A stretch of 64,000 bases of DNA from Nocardia sp. NRRL S-836. Its GTDB lineage: Bacteria; Actinomycetota; Actinomycetes; Mycobacteriales; Pseudonocardiaceae. The notes beneath the pieces were generated by a model. That model searched no databases. It was not told the DNA's origin and saw nothing but the letters and a program-made list of their open reading frames with translations. This document shows positions 48,877 through 57,585 of this stretch, piece after piece (the stretch's first letter is position 1; each line of letters starts with the position of its first letter). Where the stretch lies: NCBI RefSeq assembly GCF_001279525.1, contig NZ_LGDY01000164.1:62001-126000 (forward strand). The letters run 5' to 3'. The position numbers were made by a program, and so were the translations under genes.

Positions 48877-50990
48877 GGTTCCCACTCCCGCGGGAACTCC
48901 CCCGGCGTGCACGGCACGCCGAAGTGGTCGCCGGTGGCGAAGTCCGCACCCGCGGCATGCCACCACCGCGCCTGCTCCGCGCTGACGATCCCGTCGACGG
49001 CGACCGACACGCCCCTCTCCCGCAACAACGGCAGCAGCGCAGCCACGTACGGCGAGCGGGACGTCACAAGCCCGCGGGCCACGCGCACGGCCTGCACCGG
49101 CAGGTCGGAGGCGAGCAGGCCGAAGTCCAGCGGCCCCAGCCCGAAGTCGTCGATCCCGGTCAGCACGCCCATGCGGGCCAGCACCGCGACGTTGTCGGCG
49201 GCGTCGGCCATCGGCAGCACCCCGCCGGGCACGCTGATCATCAACCGGTCGGCGGGCAGCCCGGTCTGGTCGAGCACCCCCACCACCCGTGAGACCAGGT
49301 CGGCGTCGGCCGACTGGTGCGCGGTGAGCCGCACGGCCAGCGCCCGGTCGGACTGCCCGCTCTGCCGCCACCACATCGACTGGCCGGCGGCGACGCGCAG
49401 CACCCACTCGCCCAGCGGCAGGATCAGCCCGGTCTGCTCGGCCAGTGCCGCGCACCGGTCGTGGCCCAGCGCGGCGGAGTCCGGCCGCTCCCAGTGCATC
49501 GCGGCCTCGACGCCGACGACCGCACCGTCCGCCAGGCCGACCACCGGCCGGTACCGCACGGTGATCTCGCCGTTCTCCCACGCGCTCGGCATCTGCACGG
49601 CCAGCGCGTCGTCCTGGCGTTCCTCGGCGTCCTGACCGGCGTGGAACAGCTCCCACTGACCGCGCCGGCCCTGCTTGGCCTTGCGCAACGCCCGTTCCGC
49701 GGAACGCAGCACGTCGAGCGGCTCCGCGTCGGCGTCCGGCCGGTGCACGACGCCGGCGCTCACCGACACCGCCAGCCCGTGACCGTCCACATAGGTCGGT
49801 TCGAGCAGCAGGTCCTCGTTGATGCTCTTCATGATCGTGTCGATGCCCGGCGTGCTCGCCGTGTTCTCCACCAGGACGCCGAACTCGTCGGTGCCGAACC
49901 GGGCGATCATGACCTTCTCGGCCGCCAGCAACACCTTCAGCCGCCCGGTCACGTGCTGCAGCAGCCGGTCGACCACGCGGCCACCGAAGCTGTCGCGCAG
50001 CATGCCGAACGCGTCGAGGTCCAGGTGGAAGACCGTGATGCCGTGCTCGGGATCGCCCTTGCGCAGCGCGATCTCCAGCTGCGTGGTGAAGAACTGCCGG
50101 TTCGGCAGCCCGGTCAGCACGTCGTGCAGCGCCTGCCGCTGCAGCTCACCCTGCAACAGCGCCAGCTCGGTGCCGTCCTCGACCACCACGACGAAGTGGA
50201 TCGGCTCGTCGTCGGCGCCGCGCAGCAGCGACGCGGTCAGCGTCACGCGGGCGGTCTCACCGTCGCCGCGCCGCAACCGCTGCGACTGCCGGACGCGTTC
50301 GGTGGTCCCGGCTGCCAGCTCGGCCATCGCCTCCCGCAGCATCGCGTCGAAACCGGGCTCGATCAGGTCGAGCAGCGGCACGCCGGTGAGCTCGTCCGGC
50401 GTCTTGCCGAGGATGTCGCCGATGGCCGCGTTCACCTGCAGCAACCGGCCGTCCGGGTCGACGATCAGCACGCCGTTGGTGGACGACGTGACCACCTCGT
50501 TGAACCGGGCCTCGCTCTCCTTGAGGTTCCAGTTGGCGTCGCGGACCGCCTTGAGCAACGACCTCTGCAGGCTTTCCTGCTGCGCCAGCACGGACTCGGT
50601 GTTCGCGGCGGTGAAACCGACGCCGAGCGCGCCGACGGCGAGCGCGATCCGTTCCGCGTACCGCTCGACGGGCTGGAACTCCGGCAGGGCCAGCAGCCCC
50701 TTGCCGAGCACCTCCGCGGTGCACCGCAGCCCGATCTTGCCCAGGTGCCCCAGCGCGGCCAGGTCCGCGCCGGCCGCCTCGATCGGGGCGGTGGTGAACG
50801 GGTCGGCGTGCAGCAGCGAGCACAGCACGTCGAGCCGGCCGCGCAGCTCCTCGTCGAGGTCGGCGCTGCCCAGCGGAATCGTCACGGAGCTGAGCAGGCG
50901 GTACGACCATTTCCGGGCCAGCGTCAACCGCGCCCTGGCGTTGTCCTGAGGCGAGGGCGTGACGCCGGGCATTCGACTCGGGTTGGGCAT
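48870..50990 (-). CDS. Degenerate PAS-GGDEF-EAL protein, cassette copy 1
   Basis: A 706-residue cytosolic protein. An N-terminal helical domain (1-145, with ARKWSYRLLSS and LRCTAEVLGKGLLALPEF) is followed by PAS (about 160-275, STNGVLIVDPDGRLLQVNAAIGDILG), GGDEF (about 295-450) and EAL (about 465-700). The cyclase motif reads GTDEF. In EAL the signature is EAAMHW, the NLS strand is RLT, the ITE strand reads SVP, and the lysine strand reads VRVARGL; only DDFGLG is kept. The phosphodiesterase is therefore probably dead and the cyclase doubtful, which suggests a binding or signalling role. It is paralogous over its length to the gene at 54404. A shared 16-bp motif lies 31 nt before both starts. 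Confidence 0.88.
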   Translation of the reverse strand: MPNPSRMPGVTPSPQDNARARLTLARKWSYRLLSSVTIPLGSADLDEELRGRLDVLCSLLHADPFTTAPIEAAGADLAALGHLGKIGLRCTAEVLGKGLLALPEFQPVERYAERIALAVGALGVGFTAANTESVLAQQESLQRSLLKAVRDANWNLKESEARFNEVVTSSTNGVLIVDPDGRLLQVNAAIGDILGKTPDELTGVPLLDLIEPGFDAMLREAMAELAAGTTERVRQSQRLRRGDGETARVTLTASLLRGADDEPIHFVVVVEDGTELALLQGELQRQALHDVLTGLPNRQFFTTQLEIALRKGDPEHGITVFHLDLDAFGMLRDSFGGRVVDRLLQHVTGRLKVLLAAEKVMIARFGTDEFGVLVENTASTPGIDTIMKSINEDLLLEPTYVDGHGLAVSVSAGVVHRPDADAEPLDVLRSAERALRKAKQGRRGQWELFHAGQDAEERQDDALAVQMPSAWENGEITVRYRPVVGLADGAVVGVEAAMHWERPDSAALGHDRCAALAEQTGLILPLGEWVLRVAAGQSMWWRQSGQSDRALAVRLTAHQSADADLVSRVVGVLDQTGLPADRLMISVPGGVLPMADAADNVAVLARMGVLTGIDDFGLGPLDFGLLASDLPVQAVRVARGLVTSRSPYVAALLPLLRERGVSVAVDGIVSAEQARWWHAAGADFATGDHFGVPCTPGEFPREWEPR

Positions 50991-51020
50991 TCGAGGCCGC
51001 CTCGCAATGGCTCTTGAGGA

Positions 51021-51036
51021 CCGGCAGTTTACCCAC
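51021..51036 (-). promoter_or_regulatory. Promoter motif shared by both GGDEF-EAL genes, copy 1
   Basis: CCGGCAGTTTACCCAC (plus strand) begins 31 nt from the start codon, exactly as at 56516. Read on the minus strand it contains TAAACT, a TANNNT -10 element. The surrounding bases differ between copies, so this core seems to be under selection. Confidence 0.6.
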
Positions 51037-51091
51037 GCACGGTCAGTCCCACCTCAACCGGCAGCGTGAATCATCACTCTATCGGTGTTCC

Positions 51092-51904
51092 CTATGGTTT
51101 ACGACCGACCCCCGCGAACGCGATCCGGTTGACCGCCGGGTCGTCGGAGATGTCACCGGGCCCGGAAGGTCGCCATTCGGCGTACTTGACCAGTCCCGGT
51201 TCGACCAGTTCGAAATCACCGAAGAAAGCCTCGATCTCGTTGCGGTCCCGGTAGGCGACGTCACCGCCGCCGGCCTTGCTCATCCGGTCGGTCACGGCCC
51301 TGGCCTCGTCGTTGACGTGGTCGCCCGCCATGTGCGAGATCGCGAGGTAGCTGCCGCTGGGAAGGGCCTCGCGGTAGCGCTTGAGCAGGCCCTGCGGGTC
51401 CGCCTCGGTCGGCACCCAGTGCACCATGAACAGCAGCAGCAGGCCGATCGGCTGGTCGAAGTCGAGCAGCCGGTTCACCTCGCCGCTGCTCAGGATGCTC
51501 TCGGGGTCGCGCATGTCGGCCTGCAACACGCCGACGCGGTCATCACCTGCGACGATCAGCTCGCCGTGCGCGACGGCCACGGGGTCGCGGTCCACGTAGA
51601 CGACCCGGCAGTCGGGGGCCTGCTGCTGGGCGACCTCGTGCACGTTGGCCACGGTCGGGATGCCGGAGCCGATGTCCAGGAACTGCCGCACGCCCTGGTC
51701 GGTCATGAACCGCACGGCGCGGCGCAGGAAGGCCCGGTTGAGCCTGGCGGCGCTGCGGGAGTGCGGCATCATCTCCTCGGCCTTGTCGCCCATCACGCGG
51801 TCGACGGCGAAGTTGTGCGCACCCCCGAGCAGGTAGTCGTAGACCCGGGCCGCACTGGGCACGGACACGTCCACGCTCTGTGGAATCCAGCTCTCGTCGG
51901 CCAC
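51092..51904 (-). CDS. DUF574-type SAM methyltransferase, cassette copy 1
   Basis: A 270-residue class I methyltransferase of the Methyltransf_19 (DUF574) family, which is abundant in actinomycetes. The N-terminal VPSAARVYDYLLGGAHNFAVDR is the family hallmark. SAM-binding motif I is QFLDIGSGIPTVANVHEVA, motif II is CRVVYVDRDPVAVAHG, and VGVLQADMRDPESIL marks the adenine contact. The substrate is unknown. The start GTG at 51904 gives MADESW, matching MAETQSW in copy 2; longer starts do not align. It is divergent from the P450 gene across 172 bp of shared regulatory DNA. Confidence 0.9.
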   Translation of the reverse strand: MADESWIPQSVDVSVPSAARVYDYLLGGAHNFAVDRVMGDKAEEMMPHSRSAARLNRAFLRRAVRFMTDQGVRQFLDIGSGIPTVANVHEVAQQQAPDCRVVYVDRDPVAVAHGELIVAGDDRVGVLQADMRDPESILSSGEVNRLLDFDQPIGLLLLFMVHWVPTEADPQGLLKRYREALPSGSYLAISHMAGDHVNDEARAVTDRMSKAGGGDVAYRDRNEIEAFFGDFELVEPGLVKYAEWRPSGPGDISDDPAVNRIAFAGVGRKP

Positions 51905-51927
51905 GGCGACCACCTCTTCGGGTTGTG

Positions 51928-51946
51928 GACGCACTAGCTTAGTCAC
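51928..51946 (-). promoter_or_regulatory. Promoter motif shared by both methyltransferase genes, copy 1
   Basis: On the minus strand the sequence is GTGACTAAGCTNGTGCGTC. It matches 57444-57462 at 18 of 19 positions. TAAGCT is a likely -10. It lies 24-42 bp before the start. Confidence 0.5.
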
Positions 51947-51984
51947 GCACACGGACGGCACAAGACGACCATCATTAGGCCGCC

Positions 51985-52043
51985 AGAGTGAACGGATGCC
52001 ACCCGATCGGGTACTTCACTCTGACCCGAACGACTTCTATGGT
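51985..52043 (+). promoter_or_regulatory. P450 promoter and dyad operator, copy 1
   Basis: AGAGTGAA (51985-51992) and TTCACTCT (52015-52022) form perfect 8-bp inverted arms. A 10-bp palindrome CCCGATCGGG (52002-52011) lies between them. The right arm overlaps a -35-like TTCACT (52015-52020), set 17 bp from TATGGT (52038-52043). A regulator here would control the P450-hydrolase pair. Confidence 0.5.
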
Positions 52044-52076
52044 TGTCCACCTCTTTCCACGTCGCGAGGAGCGATG

Positions 52077-53390
52077 ATGTCCGTCCCGGTGGCACCGGGC
52101 AGGCTGCCATTTCTCGGGCACACTGTGCCCCTGCTGAGGAAAAGATTCGCTTTCACCAGGAATTTACGAGGTCAGGGCGATCTCGTCGAAGTTCGATTAG
52201 GACCGATGCGGGCTTATTTCGTCACCAGTCCGCAGCTGACGCACCAGGTGCTGGTCGCCGATGCACCCAAGTTCCACAAAGGCCGGATGTACGACAAGTT
52301 CCGCCCGTTCGTCGGCAACGGGCTCGCCCTGTCGAACGGGACGTTCCACCTGCGCCAGCGCCGGATGATGCAGCCGGCGTTCCACCGCGACCGGATAGCG
52401 GCCTACGCGGGCACGATGGTCCGCGCGGCGCGTGACCTGGTCGAGGGGTGGCGGCCGGGCGAGGTGCGGCGGATCGAGCAGGACATGCAGGGCCTCGCCG
52501 TCACGATCGTCGGCGAAGCGCTCTTCTCCACCGAGATCGGCGCACGCGCCATCGCCGAGGCCCGCCGCTCGGTGTTCGTGATCATCAAGAACGGGATCGT
52601 GCGCGCGCTCTCACCGGGGTTCGTCGAGAAGCTGCCCATCCAGGCCAACCGCGAGTTCGACGAGGCCATCGCCCGGATGCGCGCGATCGTGCACGAGGTC
52701 ATCGCCGCGAGGCGGGCCGACGACACCGACCACGGCGACCTGCTGTCGATGCTGTTGCGCGCCAGGGACGACGAGACCGGCGAACCGATGTCCGACGAGC
52801 AGCTCTTCGACGAGGTCATCACCCTGCTGACCGCGGGCATCGAGACCACCGCGCTGGCACTGGCGTGGATCTTCCACGAGATCGCCGCCGACCCGCTGGT
52901 GCAGCGGCGGGTGGTCGACGAGCTCGACGAGGTGCTGGCCGGGCGCGCGGTGACGTTCGACGACGTGCCGAAGCTGACCTACCTCGGCCAGGTGGCCAAC
53001 GAGGTGCTGCGCAAGTACCCGATGTGGCTCGTCATGCGCCGCACCGCCGAGGAGGTGGAGCTCGGCGGCGTCCGCCTGCCACCGGGCACCGAGGTGATCC
53101 TCAGCCCGCACACGCTGCACCACGACCCCGAGCACTTCCCCGACCCCGAGCGCTTCGACCCGGACCGCTGGACTCCCGGGACCGCCCGGCAGCTGCCCAG
53201 GGGCGCGTTCGTCCCGTTCGGCGGCGGCATCCACCAGTGCATCGGCAACCACTTCGCACTCACCGAGATCGTCACCGTCGTGGCGACGGTCTGTTCCCGC
53301 TACCGGCTGGTCCCCGAACGGCCGGTGCGCGTCAAGTTCACCAACGCGGCCTATCCGCACGACCTCATGATGAAGGTCGTCCCCCGCTAG
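52077..53390 (+). CDS. Cytochrome P450, cassette copy 1
   Basis: A 437-residue soluble bacterial P450. The start MSVPVAPGRLPFLGHTVPLLRKR lacks a membrane anchor. The I-helix oxygen motif is TAGIETTALAL, the K-helix ExxR is EVLR, and the heme loop is PFGGGIHQCIGNHFA with the axial cysteine. The LRQRRMMQPAFHRDRIAAYA segment is typical of CYP families that act on terpenes (CYP170/CYP183-like look, from memory). The substrate is unknown. ATG at 52077 has GAGGA 6 nt upstream and aligns with copy 2; ATG at 52074 is one codon earlier. The secreted hydrolase follows after 18 bp. Confidence 0.92.
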   Translation: MSVPVAPGRLPFLGHTVPLLRKRFAFTRNLRGQGDLVEVRLGPMRAYFVTSPQLTHQVLVADAPKFHKGRMYDKFRPFVGNGLALSNGTFHLRQRRMMQPAFHRDRIAAYAGTMVRAARDLVEGWRPGEVRRIEQDMQGLAVTIVGEALFSTEIGARAIAEARRSVFVIIKNGIVRALSPGFVEKLPIQANREFDEAIARMRAIVHEVIAARRADDTDHGDLLSMLLRARDDETGEPMSDEQLFDEVITLLTAGIETTALALAWIFHEIAADPLVQRRVVDELDEVLAGRAVTFDDVPKLTYLGQVANEVLRKYPMWLVMRRTAEEVELGGVRLPPGTEVILSPHTLHHDPEHFPDPERFDPDRWTPGTARQLPRGAFVPFGGGIHQCIGNHFALTEIVTVVATVCSRYRLVPERPVRVKFTNAAYPHDLMMKVVPR

Positions 53391-53408
53391 CTGGAAGGTA
53401 GTTCCCCC

Positions 53409-54407
53409 ATGCGTTTCCGTCGGCTCAGCGCCGCCGTGCTGCTCGCCGCCCTCCTGCCGGTGCCCGCACCGGCGAGCGCCGCCGCGACCAGCTGCGAGGA
53501 CGTCACCACGTCCGTCCAGTTCGGACTGACCAGGCAGGTGATGTACGGCAGGCTGTGCGTCCCCCAGGGCGCCACGACCGTCCAGGTGCTCGTCCCCGGC
53601 GGCACCTACACCAGCGAGTACTGGGACATCCCGGTGGAGGGCGACACCCGTTCGGTCACCCGCGCGATGAACGGCGCGGGCATCGCGACCATGGCGGTGG
53701 ACCGGATCGGCACCGGCCGGAGCTCCAAACCGCTCAGCCTCCTGGTCGACGTCCCCAGCCAGGCCCAGGCCGTGCACCAGGTCGTCGAACGCCTGCGTCC
53801 GCGGTTCGCGAAGGTGTTACTGGGCGGGCACTCCATCGGCTCGGCCATCGCGATGGCCGAGGCCGGCCGGTACCACGACGTCGACGGCGTGCTGGTCACC
53901 GGCATGACACACCAGTGGGACTACGTCAGGGCGGTGCCCGCGCTGACCAACCTCATCCCCGCGACGCTCGACCCGGTGCTCGGCCTGCGCGGGCTCGACG
54001 TCGGCTACCTGACCACGGCGCCGGGCACCCGTTACACCATGTTCCACGCGCCCGGACCGAGGATCGCGTCCGTGGTGGCCAGGGACGAGTCCACAAAGGA
54101 CGTCGTGGCGGCCGGTGAGTTCGTCACCACCGCACTCATGTCCAACCTCGTGCTCCCCGCCAGCGCCGCCATCGACGTGCCGGTGCTGACCGTGCAGACC
54201 TCTGCCGACTACTTCTGCGGCACGCCACCGCTGGGCGCCGACTGCTCCTCGTCCCGTGCGCTGGCCGCCTCGGAACGGCCGTTCTACCCCAGGGCGCCGC
54301 GCCTCGACGCCTTCGTGGTCAACGGGTACGGGCACTGCTTCAACTTCTCGACCGAGAACGCCAACGCCTACCACGCGGCGGTCATCGGGTGGCAGCGCGG
54401 TTTCTAG
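53409..54407 (+). CDS. Secreted alpha/beta hydrolase, cassette copy 1
   Basis: A 332-residue exported protein with a signal peptide of about 26 residues (LSAAVLLAALLPVPAPASAAA). The serine nucleophile elbow is GGHSIGS near residue 140, the oxyanion-side strand is VQVLVPGGTY, and the histidine is probably in VNGYGHCFN near the end. Cysteines at CEDV, RLCVP, FCGTP and DCSSS could form two disulfides. The substrate is unknown, plausibly an ester, lactone or lipid. It is co-transcribed with the P450. The 5' junction (TTCCCCCATGCGTTTCCG) is almost identical in copy 2. The stop overlaps that of the convergent GGDEF-EAL gene by 4 bp. Confidence 0.88.
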   Translation: MRFRRLSAAVLLAALLPVPAPASAAATSCEDVTTSVQFGLTRQVMYGRLCVPQGATTVQVLVPGGTYTSEYWDIPVEGDTRSVTRAMNGAGIATMAVDRIGTGRSSKPLSLLVDVPSQAQAVHQVVERLRPRFAKVLLGGHSIGSAIAMAEAGRYHDVDGVLVTGMTHQWDYVRAVPALTNLIPATLDPVLGLRGLDVGYLTTAPGTRYTMFHAPGPRIASVVARDESTKDVVAAGEFVTTALMSNLVLPASAAIDVPVLTVQTSADYFCGTPPLGADCSSSRALAASERPFYPRAPRLDAFVVNGYGHCFNFSTENANAYHAAVIGWQRGF

Positions 54408-56485
54408 AGCCGCTGCAGGAACTCGCCCGCGTCGCGCGGGACACCGAAGTGGGCGCCGATCGCGAGGTCGGCGCCCGCTGCCGCCCACCACTGCGCCTGC
54501 TGCTCGGTCTCGACGCCGTCCACGCAGATGGTCACGCCGAGCTCGTGCACGGCCGGGATCAGCGTGGTGGAACGCGGGTCCTGGCGGCGCACCAGGTCCT
54601 CCGGCACCAGCACGGACACCACCGGCAGCTCCGAGAGCCAGGCCAGGTCCCGCGGGCCGAGGCCGAAGTCGTCCAGCGCGACGCGGATGCCCCTGGCCGC
54701 CAGCGTGCCCAGGTTCTCCGCCGCGCCGGCCACACCCAGCACGCCGACCGGCATGCTCAGCGTCAGCCGCTCGTGCGGCAGGCCGGTCTCCTCGACCACC
54801 TTCGCCACGCGGGAGACCAGGTCCGCGTCGGTGGCCTGGTGGCGGGTGAGCCGGACGCCGAACTGCGTGTCGAGCTCGCCGCGCTGCCGCCACCACTGGG
54901 CCTGGCCGGCCCCGATCCTGATCAGCCACTCGCCCATCGGCAGGATCAGGCCGGTCTGGTCGGCGAGCTTGGCGCAGCGGTCGGAGAGGTCCCAGTGCAG
55001 CACGGCTTCCACGCCCGCCAGCTCACCGGTCGCGAGCGCGTGCACCGGCCGGTAGGCGACGCCGATGTCGCCCTGTTCCCACGCTCCCGGCATCACGACG
55101 GCCAGTGCGTGGTCGCGCCTGCGTGCGGTGTCCTGGTTGCCGTGGAACAACTCCCACTGGCCGCGCTGGTCCTTCTTGGCCTGCCGCAGCGCCAGGTCGG
55201 CCATGCGCAGCAGCTCCGTCGGGTCCACGTCCGGTGACGGCCGGTCGACCACACCCGCGCTCACCGAGACCGCGAGCCCGTGGTCGTCCACGAAGACCGG
55301 TTCGGCCAGGTCGGCGTTGATGGCGGCCATCGTCGTCGCGACGTCCGGTGTGGTGGCGGAGTTCTCCACGACGATGCCGAACTCGTCGCCGTCGAAGCGC
55401 GCGACCATCGCCTGCTCGCGGGACAGCAACGCCCGCAGCCTGCGGGCCACGTGCTGCAGCAGCTTCTCGCCGACGCGGCCGCCGAGGCTGTTGCACACCA
55501 GGCCGAACGCGTCGAGGTCCAGGTGGAACACCGTCACGCCGAGCTCGGGGTCGGCCCTGCGCAGCACGGTCTCCAGGTGCGTGGTGAAGAACTGCCGGTT
55601 CGGCAGCCCGGTCAGCACGTCGTGCAGCGACTGCCTGCGCAGTTCTCCTTGCAGCAGCGCGAGTTCCGTGTCGTCGTCGGCGACCACGAGCACGTGGCTG
55701 GGCTTGTTGTCGCCGTCGCGCAGCAGCGACGCCGTCAGCGTCACCCTGGCCAGGTCGTCCTCGCCGCGCAGCAGGTGCAGCGGCTCGCGCTCGAACTCGC
55801 CGCGTTCGGCCAGCACGCGTTCGACCATCTCGCGGAACACCGCGACCGAGCCCGGCGCGACGAACTCCATGAGCCGGCTGCCCGGTTCGGGCCTGCGGCC
55901 GAGGATGCCGGCGATGGCGTCGTTGGCCCACACCACCTTGCCGTCGAGACCGACGATCAGGATGCCGTTCGTCGAGGAGATCGCGATGCCCGCGAACTTG
56001 GCCTCGCTCTGCCGCTGGTCCTGCTGCGCGTCGTGGGCGGCCTTGAGCAGCGAGCGCTGCATGCTCTCCTGCTGGTCGAGGATCGAGCGGGCCCGAGCCG
56101 CGGTGAAACCGCAGGCCAAAGCGCCGATCCCGCCGACGACGCGGACCGCGTGCCGCGGGTGGGCGCGGAACTCCTCCAGGCCGAGCAGGCCCTTCCCGAG
56201 CACGTCGACCGTGCGCTTGAGGCCGGGCTCGTTCACGTAGCCGAGAGCGACGAGGCGCTCGCCGATCGCCTCGAACGGAGCAGGGTCGAACGGCTCGTTG
56301 TGCAGTGCGGCGCACAACGTGTCGAGCTGGTCACCGAGTTCGGCGTCCAGCTCGTCCCTGCTCAGCGCGACCATCACAACGCTGCTGAGCAGGTAGCTCC
56401 ACTTGCGCGCCAAGGCTTCCCGCCCGCGGAGGGCGGCGGCGTCCGCAGCTGGAGCGGCATCGGGCTTTCGGCTCGGATTCGTCAT
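54404..56485 (-). CDS. Degenerate PAS-GGDEF-EAL protein, cassette copy 2
   Basis: A 693-residue paralogue of the gene at 48870, with the same order: helical domain, PAS (STNGILIVGLDGKVVWANDAIAGILG), GGDEF and EAL. Here the cyclase motif is DGDEF, closer to the active consensus, with FHLDLDAFG upstream, so this copy may still make c-di-GMP. The EAL domain reads EAVLHW and is as degenerate as in copy 1: RLT for NLS, SMP for the ITE strand, no catalytic lysine, CVDGVE for AEGVE. ATG at 56485 starts MTNPSRKPD, matching MPNPSRMPG. It starts the second cassette. Confidence 0.88.
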   Translation of the reverse strand: MTNPSRKPDAAPAADAAALRGREALARKWSYLLSSVVMVALSRDELDAELGDQLDTLCAALHNEPFDPAPFEAIGERLVALGYVNEPGLKRTVDVLGKGLLGLEEFRAHPRHAVRVVGGIGALACGFTAARARSILDQQESMQRSLLKAAHDAQQDQRQSEAKFAGIAISSTNGILIVGLDGKVVWANDAIAGILGRRPEPGSRLMEFVAPGSVAVFREMVERVLAERGEFEREPLHLLRGEDDLARVTLTASLLRDGDNKPSHVLVVADDDTELALLQGELRRQSLHDVLTGLPNRQFFTTHLETVLRRADPELGVTVFHLDLDAFGLVCNSLGGRVGEKLLQHVARRLRALLSREQAMVARFDGDEFGIVVENSATTPDVATTMAAINADLAEPVFVDDHGLAVSVSAGVVDRPSPDVDPTELLRMADLALRQAKKDQRGQWELFHGNQDTARRRDHALAVVMPGAWEQGDIGVAYRPVHALATGELAGVEAVLHWDLSDRCAKLADQTGLILPMGEWLIRIGAGQAQWWRQRGELDTQFGVRLTRHQATDADLVSRVAKVVEETGLPHERLTLSMPVGVLGVAGAAENLGTLAARGIRVALDDFGLGPRDLAWLSELPVVSVLVPEDLVRRQDPRSTTLIPAVHELGVTICVDGVETEQQAQWWAAAGADLAIGAHFGVPRDAGEFLQRL

Positions 56486-56515
56486 TCCCGTTGCCCTGTA
56501 TGGGTTGAAGAGTGT

Positions 56516-56531
56516 CCGGCAGTTTACCCAC
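56516..56531 (-). promoter_or_regulatory. Promoter motif shared by both GGDEF-EAL genes, copy 2
   Basis: CCGGCAGTTTACCCAC on the plus strand is identical to 51021-51036 and at the same 31-nt distance from the start codon. Confidence 0.6.
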
Positions 56532-56588
56532 CACGGGTCGGCGTCCATTGCGCCAACAGTGTGAAACCTCCACCACGGACGGGTGGTT

Positions 56589-57407
56589 TTAGTCCTTACG
56601 ACCAACGCCAGCGTACAGGAACATGTTCATCGACGCCTCGGCGGCGATGTCCCCTGGACCGTCCGGGTGCCACTCACCGCACCCGACCAGCCCGGGTTCC
56701 ACCAGGTCGAACCCGTCGAACAACGCGCTGACCTGCGCGTGCGTGCGCATGTGCATCCGGTCGGCGCTCCTGCTGCGGTTCACCACGTCCGCCGCCCGGT
56801 CGACGTTCTCGTCGATCTGGTCCTTGGCGACGTGGGTCATCACCAGGAAGCTGCCGTGCGGCAAGGCGTCGCGGTAGCGGGCGACGAGCTCGCGCGGCCC
56901 GTCGTCGTCGGGCACCCAGTGCATCATGAGCAGCATCAACAGGCCGATCGGCTCGTCGAAGCGCAGCAACCGCGCGGTCTCGGCGCTGGACAGCACGGCG
57001 TCCGGGTCGCGCATGTCGGCCTGCACGACGGCCGCGTTCTCGTTGCCCCGCAACATCAGCCGGCTGTGCGCGACGGCGACCGGGTCCTTGTCGACGTAGA
57101 CCACGCGCGCGGCCGGGTCGCGTGCCTGCGCCACCTCGTGCACGTTCGCGACGGTCGGGATGCCGGAACCGACGTCGAGGAACTGCCGGACCCCTTGGCC
57201 CAGCAGGAAGTTCACCGCGCGACCGAGGAACCGGCGGTTGAGGCGCGCCACGCTGGGCAGGCCGGGCACCAGCTGCTCGATCTGCGCGCCGACCGCGCGG
57301 TCGGCGGCGAAGTTGTGCGCGCCACCGAGGATGTAGTCGTAGACGCGGGCCATGCTCGGCACGGTCGTGTCGATGCCGAGGGGAACCCAGCTCTGGGTCT
57401 CTGCCAC
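56589..57407 (-). CDS. DUF574-type SAM methyltransferase, cassette copy 2
   Basis: A 272-residue paralogue of the methyltransferase at 51092. Hallmarks are VPSMARVYDYILGGAHNFAADR, QFLDVGSGIPTVANVHEVA, ARVVYVDKDPVAVAHS and AAVVQADMRDPDAVL. GTG at 57407 gives MAETQSWVPLGIDTTVP. A GTG three codons upstream is possible, but GGAGAGG is better placed for this one. The C-terminal half (ELVARYRDALPHGSFLVMTHVAKDQ) is as conserved as the SAM site, which suggests similar substrates for both copies. Confidence 0.9.
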   Translation of the reverse strand: MAETQSWVPLGIDTTVPSMARVYDYILGGAHNFAADRAVGAQIEQLVPGLPSVARLNRRFLGRAVNFLLGQGVRQFLDVGSGIPTVANVHEVAQARDPAARVVYVDKDPVAVAHSRLMLRGNENAAVVQADMRDPDAVLSSAETARLLRFDEPIGLLMLLMMHWVPDDDGPRELVARYRDALPHGSFLVMTHVAKDQIDENVDRAADVVNRSRSADRMHMRTHAQVSALFDGFDLVEPGLVGCGEWHPDGPGDIAAEASMNMFLYAGVGRKD

Positions 57408-57443
57408 GGTGGACACCTCTCCGGTTCGTGGCGGGTCCGGGAT

Positions 57444-57462
57444 GACGCACGAGCTTAGTCAC
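57444..57462 (-). promoter_or_regulatory. Promoter motif shared by both methyltransferase genes, copy 2
   Basis: It is the counterpart of 51928-51946, with one difference in 19 positions. TAAGCT (57452-57457, minus strand) is the likely -10. Confidence 0.5.
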
Positions 57463-57490
57463 CCAGGCACATCCCGCGTTGCGCCATCGG

Positions 57491-57548
57491 AGTGACGCTG
57501 AACCACCCGTTCAGGCACTGTCGTCCTCCTCCAAACGGCTCCTAGGGT
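57491..57548 (+). promoter_or_regulatory. P450 promoter and dyad operator, copy 2
   Basis: AGTG (57491-57494), CTGAAC (57498-57503), GTTCAG (57509-57514) and CACT (57516-57519) form a nested inverted repeat at the position equivalent to the dyad of copy 1, with similar AGTG/CACT outer ends. TAGGGT (57543-57548) is the probable -10 of the P450 gene. Confidence 0.45.
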
Positions 57549-57585
57549 GGGCGCCCTCCCATCCGGCTGATCCGTTGGAGTGCCG

